Source: Adhaeribacter_A terreus | GTDB lineage: Bacteria; Bacteroidota; Bacteroidia; Cytophagales; Hymenobacteraceae | Direction of reading: 5' to 3' | DNA length: 64,000 nt | NCBI RefSeq assembly: GCF_042657365.1 | Contig: NZ_JBHSKT010000004.1 | Location: forward strand, 392,578-456,577 | In this document: positions 41,903-49,583 of the stretch, piece after piece | How positions within the stretch are numbered: position 1 is the stretch's first letter | How the letters are laid out: the number at the start of each line of letters is the position of its first letter | Translations under genes and position numbers: made by a program | Notes under the pieces: model-generated | Seen by the model: the letters and a program-made list of their open reading frames with translations, nothing else | Database searches by the model: none | Told to the model about the DNA's origin: nothing

Positions 41903-42379
41903 ATGGATTGGATCACAATTGTTTCGCTGCTGGTTTTTGGCATTTTGCTGCTGGTAGTAGAAATTATTCTGGTACCCGGCACAACCGTGGTAGGCCTGGC
42001 TGGCATTATATTAATGACCATTGGCGTCTGGCTCGGTTTCCGCGATCTGGGTTTGGTTTATGGCTATTGGCTGCTGGGCGTTTCGGTGGTTATTACCTTT
42101 CTGTTTGTGTACATCGGGCTTAAAAAACAAACCTGGCAGAAATTTACCTTAACCACCGTAAACAAAGGCCGCGTAAACGAAGATAACCAACTCGAAGTAA
42201 AAATTGGCGAAGTGGGCAAAACCCTGTCCTCGTTGCGCCCTTCCGGCACCGGTTTTTTCCACGAAACCCAGATCGAAGTTACCACCACCGGCGAATTCAT
42301 TCCCACCGGCACCAGCATTCGCATTGTAAAAGTTGAACCAAACAAAATTACCGTAGAGCGCGCCGAACAACACGCTTAA
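41903..42379 (+). CDS. nfeD: NfeD-like membrane protein
   Basis: 158 residues. Two or three hydrophobic helices (residues 5-75, with LVVEIILVPGTTVVGLAGI), then an OB-fold domain (GEVGKTLSSLRPSGTGFF and VTTTGEFIPTGTSIRIVKVE). This is the short, protease-less NfeD form that partners flotillin-like proteins. The next gene is floA, as in many bacteria, and the pair is thought to organise membrane microdomains. Confidence 0.9.
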   Translation: MDWITIVSLLVFGILLLVVEIILVPGTTVVGLAGIILMTIGVWLGFRDLGLVYGYWLLGVSVVITFLFVYIGLKKQTWQKFTLTTVNKGRVNEDNQLEVKIGEVGKTLSSLRPSGTGFFHETQIEVTTTGEFIPTGTSIRIVKVEPNKITVERAEQHA

Positions 42380-42427
42380 TTACTGATTGCTACATTGTTA
42401 AATGGCTTAATGGTTGAATTGTAAATC

Positions 42428-42459
42428 GACTTTTCAGCCTGAAAAAGATAGCATTTTTC
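42428..42459 (+). repeat. 30-bp interspersed element
   Basis: GACTTTTCAGCCTG, then AAGATAGCATTTTT, between nfeD and floA. TTTTCAG and CTGAAAA form a short inner inverted repeat. Confidence 0.75.
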
Positions 42460-42516
42460 TAATTATGAATAGCGATTAGTCGTTTATTTTTCCAGAACTT
42501 GTATGGCCAAAAATTG

Positions 42517-42579
42517 AACGAACAACGAACAACGAACAACGAACAACGAACAACGAACAACGAACAACGAACAACGAAC
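42517..42579 (+). repeat. Nine perfect tandem copies of the heptamer AACGAAC
   Basis: Nine identical 7-bp units end nine bases before the floA ATG. A perfect array of this length is expected to slip in replication, so copy number may vary between clones. Confidence 0.95.
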
Positions 42580-42588
42580 ATATAAACT

Positions 42589-43596
42589 ATGGAAAATCTT
42601 TCCCCCGCGTTTCTCATTGCCGGAATCGTCATTCTCTTTCTGGTATTCCTGTATTTTTTCCCGATCAACCTCTGGATCACGGCGCTGTTTTCGGGCGTAA
42701 AAGTGAATCTTTTCGATCTGGTTTTTATGCGCATCCGGAAAGTGCCGCCGAGCTTAATTGTGAATTCCATGATCACTTCTTCCAAAGCCGGTCTGCATAT
42801 TTCCACTTCCGAACTTGAAACGCATTACCTGGCCGGCGGCAACGTACCAACCGTTATCAAAGCGCTTATTTCCGCCGACAAAGCCAACATTCCGCTTACC
42901 TTTAAACAAGCAACCGCCATAGACCTGGCCGGCCGCGATGTTTTTGAAGCCGTAACGACCTCGGTAAACCCAAAAGTAATTAATACACCCAACGTGGCTG
43001 CCGTAGCGCAGGACGGAATTCAGCTGATTGCCAAAGCCCGCGTTACGGTACGCGCCAACATTGCCCAGTTAGTAGGCGGCGCCGGCGAAGAAACCATTCT
43101 GGCCCGCGTAGGCGAAGGCATTGTAACGAGTATCGGCTCCTCGGTTTCACATAAAGAAGTACTGGAAAACCCCGATAAGATTTCGAAACTCGTTCTGCAG
43201 AAAGGCCTAGATGCAGGCACCGCTTACGAAATCCTTTCTATAGATATTGCTGACGTGGATATCGGAGAAAATATTGGCGCCAAACTACAAATAGATCAGG
43301 CTAACGCCGATTTAAAAGTGGCCGAAGCAAGAGCCGAAGAACGCCGCGCCATGGCCGTAGCCGTAGAGCAGGAAATGCGCGCCAAAACCCAGGAAGCCAA
43401 AGCCATGGTTGTGCAGGCCGAAGCCGAAGTTCCGAAAGCCATCGCCGACGCTTTCCGTTCCGGCAATTTAGGCATAATGGATTACTACAAAATGCGCAAC
43501 ATTCAGGCCGATACCGACATGCGCGATTCTATTGCCAATCCGAACTCTGGCAGCGGCAGCACCAAACCGGGCCGCGAAGAAGGCCGCCAGAGTTAA
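42589..43596 (+). CDS. floA: Flotillin-like protein FloA
   Basis: 335 residues. One N-terminal membrane segment (AGIVILFLVFLYFFPINLW), the short cytoplasmic pre-domain with LVFMRIRKVPPSLIVN, then the SPFH-like domain with KARVTVRANIAQLVGGAGEETILARVGEGIV and a C-terminal Glu/Ala helical region of coiled-coil type (DLKVAEARAEERRAMAVAVEQEMRAKT). Length and order match YqfA/FloA, which oligomerises in membrane microdomains. nfeD lies upstream with a 209-base gap carrying two kinds of repeat. Confidence 0.95.
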   Translation: MENLSPAFLIAGIVILFLVFLYFFPINLWITALFSGVKVNLFDLVFMRIRKVPPSLIVNSMITSSKAGLHISTSELETHYLAGGNVPTVIKALISADKANIPLTFKQATAIDLAGRDVFEAVTTSVNPKVINTPNVAAVAQDGIQLIAKARVTVRANIAQLVGGAGEETILARVGEGIVTSIGSSVSHKEVLENPDKISKLVLQKGLDAGTAYEILSIDIADVDIGENIGAKLQIDQANADLKVAEARAEERRAMAVAVEQEMRAKTQEAKAMVVQAEAEVPKAIADAFRSGNLGIMDYYKMRNIQADTDMRDSIANPNSGSGSTKPGREEGRQS

Positions 43597-43626
43597 AAAA
43601 CGGTAGGCTTTGAAACTTAAAAACTC
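43597..43626 (-). repeat. 30-bp element directly between floA stop and next ATG
   Basis: AAAAACGGTAGGC, then GAAACTTAAAAACTC. It begins one base after the floA stop codon and the next gene starts at its first following base. Confidence 0.7.
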
Positions 43627-44019
43627 ATGAAAAGACTAAACCTGGCAGCAATTGTAACAATCGCAGCAGCGCTAACCGGCTGCTGCGATTGTTTTGGCGA
43701 TGAACCGCTGTTAAAAGTAAACTTCCAGAATTTCAGTAATGCTGAGCTTAAAACCATTTATCTGGTTTCCGAAAGCCGCTCAGATACCTGCTTTTCCTGC
43801 GTAGATACAGTAAGTAATGCATTATATATTTTCCCCAATTCAAATACAAAGCATCAGATCCTAAGCGATTCCATCCCATTAAATAAAACAATTCAGATCA
43901 ATAAAATTAAAAGCGAAACCTCAGGATTTGGTGCCTGCAAATGCAGCACTGTAAAAGAAATAAACTACGATTACGACGGACAATCTTACACAAATGGACC
44001 AGTAGTTATTTCAAAATAG
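43627..44019 (+). CDS. Small lipoprotein of unknown function
   Basis: 130 residues. Lipobox AALTGC with Cys at about residue 19. A Cys-rich start follows (CCDCFGDEP), and two Cys pairs lie in the mature part (DTCFSCVDT, GACKCST). No family recognised. Starts directly after the 30-bp element and is probably translated from the floA transcript or from its own promoter. Confidence 0.65.
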   Translation: MKRLNLAAIVTIAAALTGCCDCFGDEPLLKVNFQNFSNAELKTIYLVSESRSDTCFSCVDTVSNALYIFPNSNTKHQILSDSIPLNKTIQINKIKSETSGFGACKCSTVKEINYDYDGQSYTNGPVVISK

Positions 44020-44049
44020 CAAATCAGCAACATCAAATCCCGTTTTCCA

Positions 44050-44084
44050 AACTCATAACTCTCAACTTATAACTTTTAACTTCT
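44050..44084 (+). repeat. Heptad array before the sugE start codon
   Basis: AACTCAT, AACTCTC, AACTTAT, AACTTTT, AACTTCT: five units in strict 7-base phase, three bases before the ATG. Confidence 0.75.
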
Positions 44085-44087
44085 TTA

Positions 44088-44420
44088 ATGGCTTGGTTCC
44101 TGTTAATTATTGCCGGCTTGTGCGAAGTAGGTTTTACCACTTGCCTGAGCAAAGCCAAAGAAACTTCCGGAAATGAATCCTTGCTCTGGATCGTGGGCTT
44201 TTTCGTTTCGCTTTCGGTGAGTATGTATTTACTTTACAGAGCCACCCTCACTTTACCAATGGGTACCGCTTACGCCGTCTGGACGGGAATTGGCGCCGTG
44301 GGAACCGTTTTAATGGGCATTATTTTCTTTAAAGAACCGGTAGCTTTCTGGCGCATGTTCTTTATTTTCCTGCTCATCGGCTCCATCATCGGGTTGAAAT
44401 TCGTTTCTTCGCATGAGTAG
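44088..44420 (+). CDS. sugE: SMR-family exporter, SugE/Gdx type
   Basis: 110 residues with four helices. Conserved Glu13 in AGLCEVGFT of helix 1 is the proton/substrate site. PMGTAYAVWTGIGAVGTVLMGI and the final IIGLKFVSS match the SugE/Gdx branch better than EmrE. That branch exports guanidinium and quaternary cations, so guanidine export is likely by family. No guanidine riboswitch is seen upstream; the leader is a heptad array. Confidence 0.88.
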   Translation: MAWFLLIIAGLCEVGFTTCLSKAKETSGNESLLWIVGFFVSLSVSMYLLYRATLTLPMGTAYAVWTGIGAVGTVLMGIIFFKEPVAFWRMFFIFLLIGSIIGLKFVSSHE

Positions 44421-44431
44421 TTTTTCTGTTG

Positions 44432-44516
44432 AAAACGGTACCGTTTTGCGCTGAAAAAGTCATAATTGAATTACCAATGACGAACCGGCATAACATGAAA
44501 AAACGCTACCTTTCGC
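44432..44516 (-). repeat. 30-bp element plus half copy before a start codon
   Basis: Full copy 44432-44461 (AAAACGGTACC ... CTGAAAAAGTC) and half copy 44499-44516 (AAAACGCTACC) ending one base before the next ATG. Confidence 0.65.
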
Positions 44517-44517
44517 T

Positions 44518-45225
44518 ATGAAAAAAGTAATGCTGTTTTGCGGCTTGGTTTTAGCGGCCACGCTATCGAAGGCGCAGCAAATGAAATATCTGGTGGGCGC
44601 AAATACGGGTGTCTTCACGCTGCACGGCCCTTCCACAGAAAAAGTATCTTCCATAAATGCTTATTCCCTCAGCGCTGAAAAAGGCTATACAAACAACCCA
44701 TTTAGTTCTAACCTGGGCGGTGCATATGGGGTTTCAGCGCAGGTACAGCGCTTTACGAAAGGCAGATTGGTTTTCGGCGCCGGCTTAGGATACGAGTTCA
44801 TGCAAAACAACATGGAAATAAATCAGGTCTATGGACCTAATGGGAATATGCCTGTTGCCGCCAAAGGGCGTTCCACGGTAACGTATCAGTTTATTAACGT
44901 AAATCCGTTCATCGGCTACCGCTTCGCCTTAGATTGCCTGCAGCTCGAGCTTACCGCCGGCGCAGATATCGCAACGCCTTTAAAAGCGCACGAAGAGGGC
45001 GAAGCCACCGATCACAACGGCAATTCCGTTAAAACCTCGCTAGACCGGACGTTAGAAATTACGGATATTCGCGAACGCCTCCAGGCCACGGCATATTATA
45101 AAAAAACGGGGCTTACCATTAGCTATTCCAACGGCTTATCGAATTATTTAACGGGTTGGGTAGGCGGCACCAATCTGGCCTATTCCCGGGTTTTAAGGAT
45201 CGGGCTTGTTTATAAGATCAACTAA
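44518..45225 (+). CDS. Outer-membrane beta-barrel-like protein of unknown function
   Basis: 235 residues. Signal peptide at 1-20 (LVLAATLSKAQ). The repeated amphipathic strands include FGAGLGYEFMQ, FINVNPFIGYRFAL and a final VLRIGLVYKI, as in OMP_b-brl families. The short loop KAHEEGEATDHNGN is polar. No specific family can be named. It precedes the CYTH gene by 20 bases, probably co-transcribed. Confidence 0.72.
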   Translation: MKKVMLFCGLVLAATLSKAQQMKYLVGANTGVFTLHGPSTEKVSSINAYSLSAEKGYTNNPFSSNLGGAYGVSAQVQRFTKGRLVFGAGLGYEFMQNNMEINQVYGPNGNMPVAAKGRSTVTYQFINVNPFIGYRFALDCLQLELTAGADIATPLKAHEEGEATDHNGNSVKTSLDRTLEITDIRERLQATAYYKKTGLTISYSNGLSNYLTGWVGGTNLAYSRVLRIGLVYKIN

Positions 45226-45245
45226 CCATTTTTGCACTAAAACGC

Positions 45246-45713
45246 ATGCCTGTAGAAATAGAACGCAAATTCCTGGTAGATAAAACGCTATGGGGAAAGC
45301 TCGAAAAACCCGCCGGTAACCTTTTTCGCCAAGGTTACCTGCATGCTGATCCCGAGAAAACGATCCGCGTGCGCGTAACCGATACGACTGGATTCATCAC
45401 CATAAAAGGTGCAACTTCCGGCACGAGCCGCCTAGAATACGAATATGAAATTCCGAAAAAAGAAGCGGAAGAATTACTCGATAACTTTGCCGAAAACGGT
45501 TTGACCAAATTCCGTTATTTCATGCCGTTTCAGGGCAAAACCTGGGAAGTGGATGAATTCCTGGCTGAAAACGAAGGCTTGATGATCGCGGAAATTGAAT
45601 TGCATTCGGAAGACGAAACGTTTGAAAAACCGGCCTGGATTGGTGCAGAAGTTACCGGCCAGAAAAAATATTATAATTCGCAGTTATCGGTAAACCCGTA
45701 TAAAAACTGGTAA
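45246..45713 (+). CDS. CYTH-domain triphosphate-binding protein
   Basis: 155 residues. The CYTH signature ExExK appears as VEIERKFLV at residues 3-11, followed by RQGYL, TIRVRV and the closing strand GQKKYYNSQL. This tunnel-fold domain binds triphosphorylated substrates; bacterial members act as inorganic triphosphatases or class IV adenylate cyclases. Which activity applies here is unknown. Codons 13-22 contain a partial match to the 30-bp element (45282-45310). Confidence 0.9.
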   Translation: MPVEIERKFLVDKTLWGKLEKPAGNLFRQGYLHADPEKTIRVRVTDTTGFITIKGATSGTSRLEYEYEIPKKEAEELLDNFAENGLTKFRYFMPFQGKTWEVDEFLAENEGLMIAEIELHSEDETFEKPAWIGAEVTGQKKYYNSQLSVNPYKNW

Positions 45714-45737
45714 ATTGCCGCTTTAAATTTTGCCCGC

Positions 45738-46118
45738 ATGAAAGATTACAAGAAATATTACATCGTTCCGGCCGAGCCCGAAGAAGTTTATTCGGCGCTT
45801 ACCAACCCCAACGAACTCGAGATCTGGACCGGCGACCCGGCCGAAATGAGCACCGAACCCGGCTCCGAATTTTCGCTCTGGGATGGTAGTATTGCGGGCA
45901 AGAACCTGGAATTTGAACCCAACAAAAAAATTGTGCAGGAATGGTATTTCGGCGAACAGGAAGAACCTTCTATTGTAACCATAAAACTGCACCCGCACAA
46001 ATACGGCACTTCCGCAGAGCTGCGCCACACCAACATCCCCGACGAAGCCTTTCGGGATATTTCCGAAGGCTGGGATGAAAGTTATTTCGGTGCTTTAATT
46101 GGTTTCTTCGAAGGTTAA
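45738..46118 (+). CDS. START/SRPBCC domain protein (AHSA1-like)
   Basis: 126 residues. Single SRPBCC fold: PAEPEEVYSALTNPNELEIWTGDPAEMSTEPGSEFSLWDG, then KIVQEWYFGEQEEPSIVTIKL and the C-terminal helix GWDESYFGALIGFFEG. Such proteins bind hydrophobic ligands or assist Hsp90-like chaperones; the ligand is unknown. It follows the CYTH gene by 25 bases. A 30-bp element begins inside its stop codon. Confidence 0.88.
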   Translation: MKDYKKYYIVPAEPEEVYSALTNPNELEIWTGDPAEMSTEPGSEFSLWDGSIAGKNLEFEPNKKIVQEWYFGEQEEPSIVTIKLHPHKYGTSAELRHTNIPDEAFRDISEGWDESYFGALIGFFEG

Positions 46119-46147
46119 AAACGGTAGGGTTTCGGGCTGAAAAAGTC
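46117..46147 (-). repeat. 30-bp element overlapping a stop codon
   Basis: AAAAACGGTAGGG, then GGGCTGAAAAAGTC. The first two bases are the last two of the TAA of the SRPBCC gene. Confidence 0.8.
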
Positions 46148-46171
46148 TGAAGCCCGCACAAAAAGCAAGAA

Positions 46172-46399
46172 ATGGAAACGCAACCCAATAACCCGCTGCA
46201 CGGCAAAACCCTGGAAAACGTAATTACCGAACTGGTAGGTTTTTACGGCTGGAAAATGCTGGGCAACATGATCAATATCCGCTGTTTTACCCACGACCCG
46301 AGCATAAAATCGAGCCTGAAATTTCTGCGCGCTACGCCCTGGGCCCGCAAACAGGTAGAAGACCTTTACGTGCATTACGTTACCAACAAAAAGAAATAG
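46172..46399 (+). CDS. VF530 family (DUF2132) small protein
   Basis: 75 residues. It matches the VF530/DUF2132 pattern closely: NPLHGKTLENVITELVGFYGW, MINIRCFTHDPSIKSSLKFLRATPWARKQVEDLYV. Structural work on the family suggests DNA binding; function is unproven. It has its own ATG 25 bases after the element copy. Confidence 0.88.
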   Translation: METQPNNPLHGKTLENVITELVGFYGWKMLGNMINIRCFTHDPSIKSSLKFLRATPWARKQVEDLYVHYVTNKKK

Positions 46400-46400
46400 G

Positions 46401-46697
46401 TTAAACTACCTGCTTCAGAATTTCGCGGTGCGAGCGTTCTACGTGCTGCTTAAAATCTTCGTACCATTTCTGCCATTCGCCGGTGCTCATGTTGCCGCTC
46501 AGTTGTTTTTCATAATCGGCCAGCGTTTTGTGCCCTTTCTCAATGATCAGCCGGTAGGCATCGCCGGTAAAATCAGAAAAAACGCGCACTTCCAGCGCAA
46601 CGGGCATCAGGTTTTTGCTTACAGCTTCATCGAGCAAGGTTTTGGCGGCTTTGTAATGCCCGAATTTGAGATAAAAAGTATCGCGGATGATATACAT
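46401..46697 (-). CDS. Hypothetical protein, NIPSNAP/ABM-like fold
   Basis: 98 residues. MYIIRDTFYLKFGHYKAAKTLLDEAV and RVFSDFTGDAYRLIIE suggest a dimeric alpha+beta barrel of NIPSNAP/ABM kind, common in Bacteroidota. No catalytic residues assignable. The gene ends two bases from the VF530 gene and is convergent with it. Confidence 0.65.
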   Translation of the reverse strand: MYIIRDTFYLKFGHYKAAKTLLDEAVSKNLMPVALEVRVFSDFTGDAYRLIIEKGHKTLADYEKQLSGNMSTGEWQKWYEDFKQHVERSHREILKQVV

Positions 46698-46781
46698 AAG
46701 GCAGGTTGTTTTTAAAGTACGTTCTAAAAACAGCCGGCTGTTGCAAAAGTTTATTCCGGAAAAACCGATTCAACGAGACAA

Positions 46782-47093
46782 TTAAATCCCGTATTCGCGC
46801 TCAACTTTACAGATCCGCACCCGGAAATCTTCATACCATTTTTCACGGCCTTGCTGACGCGCAATTGTATGTTCGGTATGCTCGCGCCAGTTCTTAATGG
46901 CTTCCAGGCTTTCCCAATACGAAACGGTAATTCCAATTTCTTCGCGGGCGCTTTCCACGCCTAAAAAACCGGGTTGCTGCGCGGCTAATGCCACCATTCG
47001 CTCTGCCATATCGTCATAGCCATTATCGCCTTGCGTACGAACCGAAGTAAAAATAACGGCGTAATAAGGTGGTTTGGGAGTAGCAGCGAACAT
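46782..47093 (-). CDS. Antibiotic biosynthesis monooxygenase (ABM) domain protein
   Basis: 103 residues. ABM fold: YYAVIFTSVRTQGDNGYDDMAERMVALAAQQPGFLGVES, then VSYWESLEAIKNWREHTEH and a final WYEDFRVRICKVERE. The WRxHxEH and PGFLGVES motifs match the YqjZ-like subgroup; such proteins bind heme or small quinones or have unknown roles. It precedes the hypothetical at 46401 on the same strand by 84 bases. Confidence 0.85.
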   Translation of the reverse strand: MFAATPKPPYYAVIFTSVRTQGDNGYDDMAERMVALAAQQPGFLGVESAREEIGITVSYWESLEAIKNWREHTEHTIARQQGREKWYEDFRVRICKVEREYGI

Positions 47094-47107
47094 GATGAAT
47101 TCCTTTT

Positions 47108-47136
47108 AGTTTTCAGGGTGAAAAGCATAGCGTTTT
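47108..47136 (+). repeat. 30-bp interspersed element
   Basis: AGTTTTCAGGGTG, then AGCATAGCGTTTT, 15 bases upstream of the ABM gene start. Confidence 0.7.
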
Positions 47137-47160
47137 AAGCCGGACCTTCCATTTAAAAAT

Positions 47161-47189
47161 AAAAACCTGCCGTTTTGCAGCAGGTTTTT
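47161..47189. terminator. Hairpin terminator of the OmpA gene
   Basis: AAAAACCTGC pairs with GCAGGTTTTT across nine bases; it sits seven bases after the minus-strand stop at 47196. Confidence 0.75.
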
Positions 47190-47195
47190 CAGGTT

Positions 47196-49229
47196 CTATT
47201 TTTTCAGGACGGTAAATTCCACGCGGCGGTTCAGGCGGCGGGTTTCTTCTTTCGCGTTGCTGGCTACCGGTTTACTGTCGCCAAAACCTACGGTTTCAAT
47301 GCGTTTCTTTTCTATGCCTTTATCGGTCAGGTATTTTCTAACGGCATTTACCCGGTCTATTGAAAGCTGCATGTTCAGTTTGCTGTCGCCTTGGTTATCG
47401 GTGTGGCCTTCCAAACGAATAACTACCGAAGGATTTTCTTTCATGATCTTCACCAAACGATTCAGTTCTGAAAAAGAGCTTTCGCGCAGGTAAGAGCGGC
47501 TTTGGGCAAAGAAAATATTGTTCAGCGTAATTTTAGCACCAACTTCGAAAGGCACTAAAAACAGATCGCGGTTAATTTCGGTATATTCGGTGGTTTCGGT
47601 AGCGTCTATATTTTCATTCACCGCAATGTAACCATCAGCCTCCGCCATGTACCCATAACTCGTTCCCGAAGGCAGTACGATGGTGTAAGAACCATCTACC
47701 GGATTCGTTTGCGCCACGCCTAATTCCTCGCCGGTTACCAGGCTTTCGTACACGATCTTGGCTTCGAGCGGCTTCTGGGTTTTGGCATCCAGCACTTTTC
47801 CGGTTACCAGAATTACCGGCTCCGGCTTGAATTGCGAAACCAGTTTAATTTTAAAGATATCTTCCGAATTTCCGGTACCGTTCCGCGTAGAAACCAAATA
47901 AGCATAATCGCCGGCGGCAGCTACGGTATAATAAGCGTCCCAGTCTTTGGAATTAATATTCGGGCCTAAGTTTAGCGGCGTGCTCCAGTTCTGCCAGGTA
48001 TCGTCGAGGCGCTTAGAGTAAAAAATATCGCTTTTGCCGTAGCCTTTGTGCCCATCCGAAGCAAAGAATAACGTTTTTCCATCGGCTGCCAGGAAAGGCG
48101 CAAATTCCGATTTCTTGGTATTAATGGTTTTGCCCAGGTTCAGTGGCTTGCTCCAAACCCCAAATTTCTGCAGGAAACTCACAAACAGATCCTGACCGCC
48201 TACGCCATCGTTACGGGTTACCGCCATGAGCAAAGTTTTGCCAGAGTTAGCCAGAAAGTAGTCTACGTTCTCGTTCGATTTATTGTAGTAATTCAGAATA
48301 TTCAGTTTCACAGGCATGCTCCAGCCATTTTTCGTACGCGTACTGATCGAAGCGCCTTCCGGGCTGATCGTGCCATCCGGATTATAAGTATTGATGAGCA
48401 GCAGCGTATTGCCGTCGGCGGAAACGGAAGTTACCCCGTTATTGCCCGCGTTATTGATCGGGCCGCCTAAGTTCCGCGCCGGGCCCCAGGTTTGCTCTTT
48501 CGGATCCAGAACCGGCGAAAACCAAACATCCTGGCCATCGCTGGAGCCGCCCGTATTTTTCGGGTGATTCTGACGCGCGAAGAAAAGCGTTTTCCCATCG
48601 GAAGAAATAACCGGACGCGTTTCCGTGTATATCGAATTTACGCTCTCGCCAATGTTTTCCATTACCGTATCAAAGGCAATTTCCTGCTTCCCTTTCAGCT
48701 CTTTTTTCACGAAAGATTCTTCAGTATCGGCAATACCAATGGCATCTATCTGGTTTACGCCTGCTACGGCCGCCGTATTCATGGTAACGCGCACGCCAAT
48801 GGTGCGGTATTTGGCCGCCGGAAAAGAAACGGAAAGTACCCGGTGCCTTACAGACAGTGGTCCGGGTTTTTCGTTGGTATACACTTCGTGCGGTTTTCCG
48901 CCGGTATCTATCAGTTCAATTTTGGTAATGGAGCCCGGATTAGCATTTTCCACCACCGAAACCTGGCGCGCCACCAACGATTTCACGAACCGCACCTCAA
49001 TAACTTCTTCCTTTTCGTCGTCTTTTTTCGGGCTCCAGGCCTGGCTGTTTGGTTCGCCTAAGGGTAAAGCGTTCGGCTCGCCGAGCACCTGGTCGGGGCT
49101 GAAAGCATCTTTACCGCTGGCGCGCTGCGACGAAACTTTATGCACTTTCCAGGCCCAAACATATTTCTGAGCCGAAGCCGCATGCGCCGCCAGCAACAGG
49201 ATTATTACTACAAGTAAGTTTTTATGCAT
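47196..49229 (-). CDS. Envelope protein: discoidin-like domain, PD40 propeller, CarboxypepD_reg and OmpA C-terminal domain
   Basis: 677 residues. Signal peptide at 1-20. An N-terminal beta domain (about 21-170, DQVLGEPNALP...VIEVRF) looks discoidin-like. PD40 propeller repeats span about 190-440: SSDGKTLFFAR, SADGNTLLLIN and AADGKTLFFASDGHKGYGKSDIF. A carboxypeptidase regulatory-like domain, GKVLDAKTQKPLEAKIVYE, lies around 455-530. The OmpA peptidoglycan-binding domain, IRLEGHTDNQGDSKLNMQLSIDRVNAVRKYL, ends with RRLNRRVEFTV. This layout resembles PorE-type T9SS proteins, but no other T9SS gene is seen nearby. Confidence 0.92.
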   Translation of the reverse strand: MHKNLLVVIILLLAAHAASAQKYVWAWKVHKVSSQRASGKDAFSPDQVLGEPNALPLGEPNSQAWSPKKDDEKEEVIEVRFVKSLVARQVSVVENANPGSITKIELIDTGGKPHEVYTNEKPGPLSVRHRVLSVSFPAAKYRTIGVRVTMNTAAVAGVNQIDAIGIADTEESFVKKELKGKQEIAFDTVMENIGESVNSIYTETRPVISSDGKTLFFARQNHPKNTGGSSDGQDVWFSPVLDPKEQTWGPARNLGGPINNAGNNGVTSVSADGNTLLLINTYNPDGTISPEGASISTRTKNGWSMPVKLNILNYYNKSNENVDYFLANSGKTLLMAVTRNDGVGGQDLFVSFLQKFGVWSKPLNLGKTINTKKSEFAPFLAADGKTLFFASDGHKGYGKSDIFYSKRLDDTWQNWSTPLNLGPNINSKDWDAYYTVAAAGDYAYLVSTRNGTGNSEDIFKIKLVSQFKPEPVILVTGKVLDAKTQKPLEAKIVYESLVTGEELGVAQTNPVDGSYTIVLPSGTSYGYMAEADGYIAVNENIDATETTEYTEINRDLFLVPFEVGAKITLNNIFFAQSRSYLRESSFSELNRLVKIMKENPSVVIRLEGHTDNQGDSKLNMQLSIDRVNAVRKYLTDKGIEKKRIETVGFGDSKPVASNAKEETRRLNRRVEFTVLKK

Positions 49230-49583
49230 AGATCGGAGTTCAGCTATAAAATTGCCCGTTTGCCAGCCAGAAATTTGGATAACCGGGTTCCGGGCGCTGT
49301 ATTAAAATGTATTCATAAAATTGCACGCTTTATCTTAAAAAACAAAACGCATATCTTTTAAATCAAGATATTCCCCCGTTAAGTACCGTAGATTTCAATT
49401 ATCTCTTGTTTTATAGCAGACCAGATCTAACCTCTAATCGTTGCCCGGAGCAGGAAATTTAACCCGAAGCACAAGGAGTTTCTGAGCGTTTTTTTATAGC
49501 GTTTTACCTTCGGCCGCCATCTTCACTAAAATGCATTTGCAGCCTTAAGCCGGAATAAGTAATTTAGGAAAATTGTTTTTGCC
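49230..49583. other. Divergent intergenic region, 354 bases
   Basis: No ORF. A partial 30-bp element ending ATAGCGTTTTACC lies at about 49486-49508. TATCTTTT occurs at 49352-49359 but without a clear -33 box. Nothing else can be assigned. Confidence 0.4.

Noticed and set aside
42505..42589. Heptamer array looked at as a possible CRISPR repeat
   Set aside because: Units are seven bases with no spacers and no cas genes in the window.
47196..49229. OmpA/PD40 protein as T9SS component PorE
   Set aside because: Domain order fits, but no other T9SS genes or secreted C-terminal sorting domains are visible here, so only the general name is used.
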